Below are positions 21,210 through 33,469 of a stretch of DNA of 64,000 nt, one piece after another. The DNA is taken from positions 227,709 to 291,708 of the forward strand of contig QKWP01000501.1 in assembly GCA_003550325.1 (NCBI GenBank), read 5' to 3'. This stretch comes from Gigaspora rosea. Its lineage: Eukaryota; Glomeromycota; Glomeromycetes; Diversisporales; Gigasporaceae. Each line of letters starts with the position of its first letter. Within the stretch, counting starts at the first letter, position 1. The position numbers were made by a program, and so were the translations under genes. The notes under the pieces are model-generated. The model did no database searches. It was not told where the DNA came from and was given only the letters and a program-made list of their open reading frames with translations.

Positions 21210-22335
21210 TATAAATGATCTAGAGTTAATCCATCAACTTCATTCCATTACCCTATACGTCATATCCAGTGTTGGGCAATTGGAACATTGAACTTATAAT
21301 TCCAATTGGAATATAAGTCCAATTCCAGTTTAAATTATTGGACTTATAAGGGTGACCGGTTTCGGCGGTATGAATTTTGCAGATCTGACTTGAGCGACTG
21401 TTTAGAACAGCAATATATATTTACTAGGGATGTGATCCTGCTTAAATTGGTTAGTTCGTGCTTCGAAACCCGACCGAACACTGTTTCGAAGCACACACAA
21501 AAACTGGATTTCAAACTCTGCTTTAAATCCAGTTATACACATGAAATATTAATTATGTTTGCCCAACATGTTAGTTTAAACAGCTGTTTAGAATACATGC
21601 ATAAATTCATATTGAATATTTGCATAATACATATTAATCGTTATTACATATACTACAAGCAGGGGTACCGAATAATTGATTGTGAAGGCAATTATTTGGT
21701 CTCAATTAATTGATTGGTGGCGTGGCAATTTTTGCCGCAGTTTGTAAATGTGATAACTTACTGATCTTGACGTCAGAATTATCTCAATTAAGTTCGGCAC
21801 GCGTACCATTAAAACATAATGCTCATGCCCATATCTGGAACTATGTTTAATTGCGCACATACTGGCACTTGTAGCGCCCTAAACTCCAATACACGTGTAA
21901 TAATTGCCAACAATAATGCCATTTTTAAAAATGCATACCTCGAGTTGCCATCTTTTAGAGTCCGATTTATTACATCTTCCATTTACTAATAACTTTAAGG
22001 TCACCGTTTTACCATCAAAGAAAAATGTTTGAACATTATTTGATTTAATAGCATCCTCTTTAAGCGTTTCGTAGGGTAGTATTGCTATATTTTACTTATT
22101 AGATAAATTTCGAACGATTTCATAAATTGCTGTCATTATTGTAAAACGTATTTTAGAATTTTTTGGAGAAGCTCAAAATTATTTAACTGGTTTATTGTCA
22201 TGTATATTAGTAGGTATTAGGATTCATCATAACTGGGATGGAAATTAATGCTTATTCTGTTTTATTTATATGGCCATTCGATCTTCAAATTGCGCGCTCA
22301 CACCGCGTACATACAGTAACATACAATAACCAAAT
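21210..22335. other. Intergenic; possible truncated hAT left end
   Basis: CAGTGTTGGGCAATTGG at about 21270 is typical of a hAT left terminus, but no matching right end was found. A 135-codon open frame here (21306-21713, TTG start) has no recognisable domain, and I do not call it a gene. Confidence 0.35.
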
Positions 22336-22339
22336 TAAC

Positions 22340-22810
22340 CTGATATATATTTCTGGATTTTTTGTTGACACGTCTTTTGTTTTGATATAAACATATGATT
22401 TCGATAAATTAGGAAAAATTACGTCATTTCAAAAAAGGAATACCCGGTAGGACCGTGAGCAATGCACCAATTAGGTGGTGGTATTCCTTTTTTTGAAATG
22501 ATATTTTATAGTTATTGTATTGGTTGTAGTGAATAACCCAGTACACACGGGTTCATATTCCGTGCCGAAGGCACGGGATTTAAATATGAACCCGTGTGTG
22601 TAACGGGTAACACCCATATAATAACTATTTTATTGCACGGTGTCTGACGTAACAATCCCGTGCCAATAAGTTAATGAAAAAAGCACGGGTTGTCACATAA
22701 GACCCGTGCAATAAGCGCAAATTACGTAATTTTTCCTAATCTATCAATATCATATGTTCATATCAAAACAAAAGACGTGTCAAAAAAAAAATCAAGAAAT
22801 ATATATAAGG
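22340..22810. mobile_element. Long-arm inverted-repeat element
   Basis: The outer arms of about 90 bp pair (ATATATTTCTTGATTTTTT, GACACGTCTTTTGTTTTGAT, TTAGGAAAAATTACGT). There are two further nested hairpins: CATTTCAAAAAAGGAATAC with its inverse (22424-22502), and ACACGGGTTCATATTCCGTG with CACGGG...ATATGAACCCGTGT (22547-22603). Confidence 0.75.
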
Positions 22811-23414
22811 ATCTCTTTTTGACTTACTCAACTCCTTACACTTTTCACTCACACATTTTTATATTTTTAATTTAATTTATAAACTTTTACTATTTTTTCA
22901 TAATATTTATGTTAAATTATACACACTTCTTTTTTTTTTTTTTTAGTTAAAAGCATTTTCTATTTATGTATTTCTTATACTCGCCGATATGCCGTCATTA
23001 AAAGATAAGTAGCGATCTCCCGTTAATATATAACACACCGCCTCTAAGCGCTCCTGGATCCATGCGGTAGTAAGCACAGCGGATACACGTGATTCGTAGG
23101 GGGAGACTATTTGAAGGCCGTTGGGATATATTGTTGGGATAATCCGTTGGGATGGTTTTCAGGACATAGTCTCTCACTACCAAGTGTTGACAGTAGGCGT
23201 CTTGTGAGGCACCCAATGGTCTCTTCGATTACTTAAAAATTCTAAACTTTTATTAGGTCAAAAATTCGTCTCCGTTAGAGTTTGGTTTTGTTTTATTTCT
23301 TTTATAAGTTAGAACTAGCTTTCACTTATAAAAATAAAACATCCAAACTCTCGTCGATTGGTTCGGCGTTATTTGAAGAAATTTAATATTTTGGAATTAT
23401 CATGTATTAAATTA

Positions 23415-23490
23415 TAATTTGTATTATTTTTTATAATTTTAAATTATTTTTTATAATTTTAAATTATTTTTTATAATTTTAAATTATCGT
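23415..23490. repeat. ATTATTTTTTATAATTTTAA tandem repeat
   Basis: About 3.5 direct copies of a 20-bp unit that is itself partly palindromic. Confidence 0.75.
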
Positions 23491-23731
23491 TATGTCATGT
23501 AAATAAGCTTAATATTACATCAATATTAATAAAATTTGAAGTACAAACTATATATTATTCTATACATAAAAAAAAAAATTGTTCAGATATATTGTGTGAT
23601 TAAAAAAAATTGGTCAAGTAAATTTTTAATTTGTGATCTAAGTGTGTGAAAAAAATATGATAATAATTATGACGATTGTAATCAACGTCACAATGATACG
23701 AGCTGAATCAATAAGTTACATATCTACATAG

Positions 23732-24825
23732 CAGAGTTGGGACCCGAAACTGGTTTCGGGTAGGTCTAAATCCGAAACCCTTTCGGATTTTTTTAAAAAA
23801 CTCCGAAACCCCGAAACCCGAAATCCCGAAACTATAATCCGAAACTCCGAAACCTAAAACTATAAAATTATAATTCAAAATTTTCAAAATTTATAATATA
23901 TAACTTATATTTTATTTTTTATAATATGGTGAAGCAAATGTGTAAATGCGAACTTCGAATATTGCACTTCACTGAGCATGTGTAGTACTTCTATATCCGG
24001 ACAACATCTGCTATTATTATGAATTACTGTTTATCCTGTGATCTGTTAATGTGACTAATACACCATTATCATAAGACATCTGACGATTAAAAAAAAATAA
24101 ATAAATGCGATTATCCATATGAATAAAATTACAAATGCCATAACTACCAATAGTAATATATGCTTTTTTAGACGTAAATATCGGTGGCCCGATACAAATT
24201 TGCATATCTATTCGCTCAATCTTTGGCATTTTTCATTTTTCTAGGATTTTTATTGGGGTGATTAAATGATAATCTCTGATTATCAAAGATGAGAACGAAA
24301 GAATTTGTTAATCATTAACGCCCTCTTAAATTGTGAAATCTGAATTTTCCAAATTTGCTTCTGGGTTTGATTATCAAATATATACAAATTATTGAGCACA
24401 GCTAAAGTCAATCAAATGTTTCACGAATTTGAAAGCGGGTTTATAATGTTCTTAAGTGCAAATGCAAGAACAAAAATAATTGTTCCGTAATAGATATAAA
24501 AACATGATATTAATAAAAATTAGTGAATATATTAGCAAATACTAAGAAAAAATTACATTCCACTAAAGATTTAGCCAGATTTTTCCATTTTTCGTAAACT
24601 TTGGCAGAAGTTTAGTTTTTGAGATTTCGGGCATAGTTTTAGAGTTTCGGGTAGGTTTCGGGTAGGTTTCGGGTAGGGTTTCGGGTAGGGTTTTGTGTTT
24701 CGGGTTTCGGAAGAGGTTTCGGGTTTCGGAAGATGGTTTCGAGTTTCGAAAAAGGTTTCGGGTACCTATAATCCGAAACCCGAAACTTTCGGATTTGGCC
24801 AAAAAGGTTTCGGGTCCCAACTCTA
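23732..24825. mobile_element. 1.1-kb non-autonomous hAT element with perfect TSD
   Basis: It starts CAGAGTTGGGACCCGAAAC and ends with the inverse of TAGAGTTGGGACCCGAAAC. The TSD CTACATAG is at 23724-23731 and 24826-24833. Subterminal regions at both ends are packed with CCCGAAAC/GTTTCGGG motifs, as in hAT transposase-binding clusters. No transposase was recognised inside. Confidence 0.88.
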
Positions 24826-25215
24826 CTACATAGTCGATTCGATTATCAAAAATCTATAAAACTTAATTTTGGATTTGTACGTTTTTGAATAGTTGTATCC
24901 AAAAAACGTGAGCAGGGTGTGAGAAACTGTCATGACATTATGTCATTTCTGTTATGTGCAGATTACTAAAATATGCATTGCATTCATAATTATCCACGTG
25001 ATAAATATCATAATGTTAAAAGTTCTCTAACATACACAGTATATTGGAATTATTCATTCAAGTTGGCATGCAGTCATCAGACCGAAAAGATGGCTAAGCA
25101 AGGAAGCAAATGCTTACCAAATACACCGGCCAACAGCAAAGAACAGCATCGTAGGAAAAAAAATATAAAGTTCAGACATGGTTTCTATCAGCTTCCGGAT
25201 CCGGCAATCGTGAGG

Positions 25216-25442
25216 TAAAGCCACGCAAAGTTGTTTTTCGGTTTGCATTATCCGCCGACCCATTTTTTCGATTTTTGCCATTTATTTTTTTTCCGCTATT
25301 CTCATCCGGTGTTACCTGATAGAGAGAGACCTTTAATTTCCCGTAATTGTCCGATAGGACTGACGGAAAAAATATGACTTTGCCCCAATTTTTTTTTGAT
25401 TCTTTGTTGTGCAAAATGAAAAACCAACTTTGCGTAGCCTTA
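25216..25442. mobile_element. MITE, AAGGCCACGCAAAGTT family, copy 1
   Basis: The left end is TAAAGCCACGCAAAGTTG and the right end CAACTTTGCGTAGCCTTA, with the TGCAAAAC/GTTTTGCA-like block next to each. TA at both edges suggests a TA target. It sits just downstream of the Sel1 array. Two more copies are at 42244-42542. Confidence 0.7.
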
Positions 25443-25457
25443 GATGTGAACCTAACT

Positions 25458-27450
25458 TTATTCTAATTGCTTATTTATTTGGCTATTATTTGGCAATAGG
25501 TGGCACCATTTATATTTTTCCTTAACAAATGCCTTTTGTCCATCCTTTTCAACCCTTATTCCAAAATTGTAACAATATCCAAGTTCATGTATTGCAGTAA
25601 CATTTCCCATCTCAGCGGATTTTTGAAACAAATGAATCATCCTTTTCTATTCCTATTCCGCTAGATGGCAACGACCAAGGCTATACATACCACCCATCTC
25701 AGCAGATTTTTGATAATGGATGAATGCCTTAGATTCATCTTTTTCAATCCCAACTCCTACCCGATAAAAATGCCCAACTTGTTCCATTGCAATAGCATTT
25801 CCCATTTCGGCAGATTTTTTAATAATAAAAAAATGTCTTATAAATATTATTTTTCAACCTTTATTCTATTTTGATAATAGTATCGAAGATCATTTATTGT
25901 AGTAGCATTTCCCATTTCAACATATTTTTGATGATGAATAAGTGTCATCGCATCAGCATCTCCCATTTTAGCAGATTTTTGATAGTGAATGAATGCTTTA
26001 TATTCATTCTTTTCAACTCCTATTCCATGCTGATAATAACTTCCTATTTGAGCTAATGCAAAAATGTCCCCATCTCCGCAGATGAAAACTCCGTCCTTTT
26101 CGACTACAATTCCAAATCTATAACAATTCTCGACTTGTCTTATTGCAGCAGCATTTCCCATCTCAGCAGATCTTTGAAAATAAACTAATGCCCGATATTC
26201 ATCTTTTTCAATCCCCATTCCATATTGATAACAAAATCCAATTTGTGTTATTGCAATAACATTTCCTAATTCAGCAGATCTCTGGTAATGAATGAATGCG
26301 CTATGTTCATTCTTTTCAACCCCTATTCCAAATTCGTAACAATATCCAAGGTTATATATTGCATCTACATTTCCCATCTCTGCAGATTTTAGATAATAAA
26401 TAAATGCCTTCTGTTTATCAGCTTTAACACCAATTCTATCTTTATAACAGTTACCAAGTACGAATATTCCATGAGAATAACCCATACTGGAGGACTTTTG
26501 ATAATAAATAAATGCCATATGTTCATTCTTTTCAACTCCTATTTCAAATTCGTAACAATATCCAAGGTTATATATTGCATCAACATCTCCCATTTCGGCA
26601 GATTTTTGACAATAGATGAATGCTCTACGTTTATCTTTTTCAATCCCAATCCCATTAAGATAACAATGCGCAACAGCGTTTATTCCATTAGCATGCCCCA
26701 TCACGGCAGATTTTTGAAAAATTAATGAACGCCTTATATTTATTCTCTTCAATCCCAATTCCTTTTTCATAACATCCAACATTATTTATTCCTTAGCGTC
26801 TCCTATCTCGGCAGATTTTTGATAAATAAATGAATGCTTTGTGTTCATCCTTTTCAATTCCAACTCCCTTTTCATAACAACCTCCAATACAATTAATTCC
26901 ATTAACATTTCCCATTTCAGCTGATTTTTGATAATAAACGAATGCCTTATGTTCATCCTTTTTAACTCCGTTTCCAAGTCGGTAACAATGCCCAACTTGT
27001 TCCATTGCAATAGCATCTCCCATCTCAGCGGATTTCTGATAGTAAGTACCGGTAAATGTTTTATATTCATCTTTTTCGACCCCTATACCATTTTGATAAC
27101 AACATCCAACATGAACCATTGCAATAGCATTTCCTAATTCGGAAGATTTCTGAAAATAAATTGATGCCTTATGTTCATCTTTTTTAACACCGATTCCATT
27201 TTGATAACAAACTCCATTGCAATACTGTAGCATTTCCTAATTTGGAAGATTTCTGAAAATAAATTAATGCCTTATATTCATTTGTTTTAACCCCGATTCC
27301 ATTTAAATAATTGCATCCAAGAATAAGAGGGTCTAATTGCTGATTTTTATGACGAAATATGCCACTACAAATCTTCTTAACTTGTTTCTTGAACATGAGA
27401 AAAAAAAAGCGAAATTCAAATACGTATTTTACTAGGAACGAGATATGTGA
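25458..27450 (-). pseudogene. Sel1-like repeat protein, frameshifted array
   Basis: About 17-18 Sel1 repeats of 36 residues (pattern A-x-x-x-LGxCYxxGIGVEKDExKAFxxYQKSAEMGN), with the N-terminus near 27400 (FKKQVKKICSG, then CNYLNGIGVKTNEYKA). Sel1 repeats form alpha-solenoids that scaffold protein complexes. Reading frames are continuous over 26782-25847 (311 codons), but shifts join the blocks near 27225, 26790 and 25650-25845. The ATG-start open frame reaching 27480 begins inside the solo LTR, so the native start is unclear. Antisense open frames in this span are shadows of the repeat. It may be a stand-alone Sel1 protein or the remains of a Sel1-kinase gene. Confidence 0.75.
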
Positions 27451-27474
27451 TATGAAGAGAGAAAATGTTTGTGC

Positions 27475-27973
27475 TGTCACGGGCTAAAAGGTAGATCAAC
27501 GAAATCAGGCGCAGTAAACCCGTGATCAAAGAAGCAAGAAACCTAAAGAAAGAAATCAAGAATTAATCAATAGTTAACGATATAGAATACTATTAAACAT
27601 AGTCATCGTTGTTATAATCATATAATACTTATCATCATATACCCCTTAGTTATAGTGATTATACCGGGATTCTTCCGTGATGAGAGATCACTGATCCTAC
27701 CGTGATCCTAAATGATGAAAGATCGATCTATCCCCAAACCTCATTAATTAATTAGTTTAGTATTAATTATAAAAGGTCTGTAATTTCCCTCTTGTAAAAT
27801 AGATCTCATCCTCCGATATTCTTGACCTAATCCCTATAATCAAATTACCGCTATAAATTCTTTTAATAAATTATTGTCAAATCACCGACGGCACGCCTCT
27901 GGCGAGTTGCCTCATCATCTAAATTCTATATTTTCGTATATAAGTTAATAAACCTACGATTCTGCCCGTAACA
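27475..27973. mobile_element. Solo LTR of an LTR retrotransposon
   Basis: It begins TGTCACGGGCTAAAAGG and ends CTGCCCGTAACA, with the canonical TG...CA and inverted TGTYACGGGC ends. GTGC flanks both sides (27471-27474 and 27974-27977). Inside are ATTATAAAAGG near 27767 (TATA-like) and AATAAA-like signals near 27870 and 27950. No internal gag-pol follows, hence a solo LTR. It lies at the 5' end of the minus-strand Sel1 gene. Confidence 0.75.
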
Positions 27974-28870
27974 GTGCAAATTCGTGAATTTGATTGGATA
28001 TTCTTTTTCACAAGTATCCATACTATGTTGCAGTCAAACATCTCTAAATGCAATGCAACGAAACAATTTAACCAAACGTGCTATAAAAATTTTTTACTGT
28101 TTTGTCTTTATTGCACTTTTAAATTAATGCGACAAATAATTTTTATGAATTCTATGAATTCCGCATATTACAATTATCACCAAAAATAATAGTAAAATAC
28201 AAAATGAATGATTTTGCGAATTCTGTGAATTCTGCATATTACATTTGTTTAAAGCAATACAGAATTCATAGGATTCTCGAAAATAATTTGTCACACTAGT
28301 TTAAAAGAACGATAGATTTGTATATCCCATACTGTACATTGTGAAAGGTGTGGAAGGACGGACTCGGGATGATTGGATCTCATAGATAAAGCGCAATCTA
28401 ATATAAAGGCTACTCGTAAAAAGATTTGGCCCGAGAATCCGAAAACTTGCTACTAGCATCTCGAGGGCTATCGTTAGGTGTCTTTATTTAATGTAGTTCT
28501 TATTTTTTTTTTTTAATTATATGTGATCGATAGGTTTCTATACATTATAGATAGTACTGTATTAGGCTTTGCTACTACAATTAGAATCTTCAAGCATCAG
28601 AAGGACCATTAATCCCACCATTTGAATCCCAGAGGCGCCTTACAATTATTTTTAAAGAATCTTCACCCTGAACAAAACCCGAGTTAACATTTATTAAATG
28701 CTTTTCTCATACCCGAACCTTATGGCTTTAGTAAGGGGCGATGGACCTTAATTACTACAGAATACTGCAGAATACACAAAAATGCCACAGAATTCTAAAG
28801 GAAACACACTTAATCGTATGTGGAAACCGAAACTTATCTTACCAAATCCTAAAGTTTCAGGTTTCAGATT

Positions 28871-29016
28871 TACAGCTGTTTTCATAAATTCTGGGACAAC
28901 TGATAAAAATTGATCAGCCGAATTCGATAAGTTTTTGAATTCGCAATTTCGATAATACCGAATTATCGAATTCGGCCGAAATAATTTTTGTCCCAAAATT
29001 TATGAAAACAGTTGTA
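28871..29016. mobile_element. MITE with TACAGCTGTTTTCATAAATT ends
   Basis: The left end is TACAGCTGTTTTCATAAATT and the right end AATTTATGAAAACAGTTGTA, with GTCCCA and CGAATTCGG inner palindromes. TA at both edges. TTACAGCTGTTTTCA recurs at about 40878. Confidence 0.7.
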
Positions 29017-29019
29017 ATA

Positions 29020-30500
29020 TATTCCTAAACTCAAAGCTTATCCGAAATCTCAATATCCCGAAGCCTGCAACTGCTAAAATTTAAATTTTGTATAGTGTAC
29101 ATAACTTATTTTTAATTAAGTAATATTATCATTAAAATTATCCCGGATGATTTTCTTAAAAATTATCCATAATCATCTGACATATAAACAATCAATGATA
29201 ATCGATATATATTTTTTTTATAAATGTTTAATACTACAGTACTAGCCTTTTTATTTATTTTATTTTATTTTTATTTAACAGTTAATTGGACGATATCATT
29301 GGAGTCGTTGTCGGAGCCATCGCCGGAATCGTCATGGGTTTGTGATTTCACTGAGACTTTTGGTTGTTATTGGGGGTTGTGATTTCGCCAGGGCTTTTGG
29401 TCATTGTTGGTGGTTATTATTTCTCCGGGGCTTTCAGTGTTGGAGGACATCATTGGTGGTTATGATTTCATCATAGTATCGTCAGTAGTTGTGATTCATT
29501 ATGGAGTTCTGTCATCTATTTTGCATCTTGGAGTTATTATTATTGTGATTTTGTCACATCGTTGTTGGTGCTCTGTAGTGTTCCATTAGTTGGATAGTTG
29601 ATTAGTTGGATAGTTTGTTGCTAAGTTGTATAAAAAAATATGAATTCGTAATATATTGGTACCTTATATTCACCGCCAATTCTATGTGATGATACCACTG
29701 GTTCTGTAGCTAGTACTATACGTTTGTTAACTACAAAAAATTGGATTTCCTTTTTGGTTTGCATTATTATTATACATCTCTTGCTAGTATTATGCTTAAT
29801 TCGTAACTTTAGTATAAATTGGGACTAGACTTTTTAGGAAGTGTTAAGCCTGAATCTATAGGTTTCCTAATATAGTTGTCAATACTATGTATTAATACTA
29901 TATCTAGTCATTTATCCAATTATATTATAATTACCTTAACCTCGATGGGTTAATGTTCGGGTGGCGATAATTTTGTTGGAGGACAATATCATTGAAAAAG
30001 ATCATACGATACTTCTTTAGTGATACCTATACAAGTATATAATGCTAGTTCCCCTCTGATGTTAAAGTAGGAGATGTATGCCCTTTGAACTCTTCTTCTA
30101 ATAAAGAGATTTCTCACAAATTGTTCCCCACTAGTAAATTGCTTGTTTTAATACGCATTTACCATGAATATATGATAATCGTCAGAATCTTGTTTCATCT
30201 CGATAACCAGTATCACTTATAAAGTGTGACCATAATTTCAAATCTAATGGTTACTATCCCAATAGCTCTAACCGGCGGATCTGATATCTTCCAACTAGAT
30301 AGTAACACCAGAGATATATAGAAATACTCTTTTTATAAATAATTATTTTTTAAAGTATTACCTTTTTTATAACTATTATTTTTATAAAGATTTTAAGTAA
30401 TTAGAGTTTCTATAAAAAAACAAAAATTAAAAAAAATAAAAATTATAAAAAAAATAAAATTATAAAAATTTTTATAAAAATTTTATAAAAATAAAATATC
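29020..30500. other. Gene-poor, low-complexity
   Basis: No supported gene. 29280-29600 is a GT-rich stretch of degenerate GTTGTGATTTC-like repeats, with a 61-codon open frame I reject. The rest is AT-rich. Confidence 0.4.
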
Positions 30501-30504
30501 TAAA

Positions 30505-30600
30505 GTTTGTAGTTATATAGCTTATTGGTTAAGCTTCCAAACTCTTATAGACAAGATTGATAGTTCAAGTTAGACTGGAAGCAAAATGCTTTATAATCAA
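30505..30600 (+). repeat. Possible tRNA-derived SINE head
   Basis: TAGCTTATTGGTTAAGC looks like a diverged Pol III A box. TAGTTCAAGTTA, about 45 bp downstream, looks like a B box. The segment could fold partly like a tRNA (TTCCAAACTCTTATAGACAA as anticodon region) but is not an intact tRNA. Confidence 0.35.
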
Positions 30601-30882
30601 AAATGTAACTATAATTAAATATAAAGCTTATAAAAGCCCAAATAAAGTATAAATCTAAATTAAAAATTCCTAAAAGAAAATTGTACTATAGAGAAAAGGT
30701 ACAATATATAATAGCAAATATTAAAAAAAGTTCTATTAAACAAGAAGATTGTATATATAAAGAGTTTGGCTTGTATATAAAAAAATATATAAATTAAAAA
30801 TAGCATTAAAGTACCAAGCTAGTAGTATAGTAATATAAACAAAGAGTACAATAGTATTGCAAATATATACTAATATTAAAAC

Positions 30883-31090
30883 TAGTGATTTAAACTATAT
30901 GGTTTTAGTTAGCTAGCTTAGCTAGCCAACTAAATTATCAGCTAAATAGCTAGCTAATAGCTTTTTAAAATTTATTAGGTTCTTATATAATAGTTAGCTT
31001 TTAGTTATATTAGCTAGCCAATTATATTATATTAGTAGCTTAGCTAATTAAGCTGATATAGGCAGCTGTTTTAACTAGCTTAAATTACTA
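30883..31090. mobile_element. hAT-type MITE, TAGTGATTTAA family, copy 1
   Basis: The left end is TAGTGATTTAAAC and the right end GCTTAAATTACTA. The interior is rich in AGCTAGCT. Flanks ATTAAAAC and ATCAAAAT match at 6 of 8. Confidence 0.65.
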
Positions 31091-31269
31091 ATCAAAATAC
31101 CAACTAATTTGAATAAAAACTAAAAATAGTATCTGTGTATCTGTACTATGAACCTTGTTAGGAGTAACAATATCATAAAATATAGTTTGTACTCTACTAA
31201 TATATAAAAGATTTTATTAATATATATAGCATAGCACAAAACTACTTTTAAATATTTAAGTACTATATA

Positions 31270-32590
31270 TTAGTCAACTGATTTGTCATACTATTTTGAA
31301 TGAGTTTTTGTTATATATAAATTTATAAAAAAAACATAATCTATAATATTTCTTCCTCTATATATTAATAAATTAAATTTTCTAGGAATATAGAACAAAA
31401 GAAGAAGAAAAACTAAGTTTAAAAATTAGATTAAAATTTCACTAGTTTTGCAAAAACAAAAATTTTTAACTTTGTCAAAAACAAATATTTAGCAATTTTT
31501 ATATAATAAATATGTATAAAATCATGCCCTAAACTAGTGATTTAAGCTGGCTAATGCAGCCGCAGCTAAGCCAGCTTAGCTAGCTAAGCCAGCTGATGTA
31601 ATGTGATCAGCTAGCTAATGCAGCTAAAAGCTAACTATTATAAAAATCTGATAAATTCCAAAAAGGAAAATAAGGAACATAAAGTACGGGCCAAATATCC
31701 TAAAATATTCTAAATACAGGCCAATAGTTAGCCATTAGCCAGCCACTTAGCTGATGATTTAGTTAGCTGGCTAAGCCAGCTGACTAAAACCATGTGGCTT
31801 AAATCACTACTCTAAACAACTTTACTTAGATAACAGAAGTAGATTATCTTGTAAAAAAAATGTGTTATCTATGTACTAAAATTAAAATTTTTGGAGTTTC
31901 AATATAAATTTTTTTTGATTAAATAACCTACTTTGGGCCTTTAGACAAAGTTATTTAGCACATAACTCTACTTAGAACAAAGTTATAATGTGCTTTTTTT
32001 AGACCTTTTACTAAGTTAAAAATAGAGTTAAAGTTAGAAAATTAATTTTTTTTCTAAAAAATTTTTTAAAAAAAACTTTTTTTTTTAATTTTAATCTTAT
32101 TTTTATTTAGTAAAAAGTTCAAGAAAGCACATCGCAACTTATTCTAAATAAAATCATATATTAAACAACTTGGCTTAAGGAACCAAAATAGGTTACTTAA
32201 TTAAAAAAAGTTTATATTGAACCCCCAAAAATTTTAACTTTAGTATATAGATAACACTTTTTTTACAATATAATCTACTTTTGTTACCTAAGTAAAGTTT
32301 TCAGAGCATGGTATTATATATACTTATTATCTTAAAATTGCTAAATATTTGTTTTTAGCAAAGTTACATTTTTGTTTTATGCAAATCTAGCAAAATTTTA
32401 ATCTGATTTTTAAGCTCAATTTTTTCTTCTTTCTTTATTCTATATTCCTAAAAAATTTAATTTTAAGTTAATATATAGAGAAAAAAACACTATAGGTTCA
32501 AAGTTTATAGTAACTTTATATATTTTTTTATAAATTTATATATAATAAAAATCTCATCCAAAATAGTATAACAAATCGGTTGACTGATAT
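31270..32590. mobile_element. 1.3-kb near-palindrome, both arms about 600 bp
   Basis: The left arm starts TTAGTCAACTGATTTG and the right arm ends CAAATCGGTTGACTG. The arms pair along their length (for example GTTATCTATRTACTAAA, TTCAATATAAA, AAGTGTTATCT-like blocks) and meet near 32065. The last ~100 bp of the right end is duplicated at 32595-32697. The left arm alone contains the 31535-31809 MITE. No coding. Confidence 0.75.
31535..31809. mobile_element. hAT-type MITE, TAGTGATTTAA family, copy 2
   Basis: The left end is TAGTGATTTAAGCTGGCTAA and the right end GGCTTAAATCACTA. The TSD is CCCTAAAC (31527-31534) and CTCTAAAC (31810-31817). The interior is built of AGCTAGCTAAG / GCCAGCT motifs. 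Confidence 0.82.
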
Positions 32591-33469
32591 GTAGAGAAAG
32601 AAATATTATAGGTTAAAATTTTATAGTAATTTTATATATTTTTTTTATAAATTTATATATAACAAAAAACTGTTGTAACATATTGGTTGACTGATATTAA
32701 CTAGTTCTGAAAATCAAATAAGTTGAAGACCTTAAGACCAGTAAGATAAAACTAGTATCAAGAAGAGTAAAAACTGGATCATAAGAAGAAAATAGTAGAA
32801 TAGGGGACATCCAGAAATAATGTTATACAAGAGAGGGGTCAGATGAAAAATAATGTTTTCCTCTTAAGTAGGGGAGTCAAAAAAAATATAACGTAATTTT
32901 TTTAAAAAAAATTGTCTAAAAACTGAACTAGTAGTCCAGATTTAATGATTTTAGTACCATTCGATTCATTTTAGTGAGAGGAGTCGAATGGTACCAATTT
33001 CATTTCATTTGGATCACTGGATCAAAAGTTATTGGCCAAATATCATTGGTCATATCTTTTCTTATAAAATTACTATATAACTAATAGCTTTTTGTAAATA
33101 TCTTTCTTTTGATCCAGTGATCCAAATAGTATAATTTTGGTATTATTGAATTAGTCTCACTAAGACAAATTGAATAGTATCTAAAATATTCAAATCGGAT
33201 TACTGTATTACAAGCTATTCAAATTTTTGTAAAATTTTATATATAAACATATGGATTTTGAAAATTTTTTTTATATAGTCAAGGGGGTCAAGCGCTACTA
33301 TGCGGGGAACATAATGTTATTTATAGATGCCCCCATAGCTAGTATTATACAAAGAGCAAATCCAGAATTATAAATGCTTCTAGCAGAACACTAGTTATCT
33401 ATATGAAAAATATTGGTAAAAATACTATATATTGCTAAAAAAAGCTACCTTTTTTGAATGATTTTGGAC

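Noticed and set aside
21270..21570. Complete hAT element from CAGTGTTGGGCAA to TTTGCCCAACAT
   Set aside because: The right-hand word at about 21560 lacks the terminal bases and no matching 8-bp duplication was found.
21306..21713. 135-codon open frame
   Set aside because: TTG start, no domain, no conserved neighbour, next to a hAT-like end.
22998..23216. 72-codon minus-strand frame (YCQHLVVRDYVLK)
   Set aside because: Slightly coding-like, but no start context, domain or second exon found; left as unassigned.
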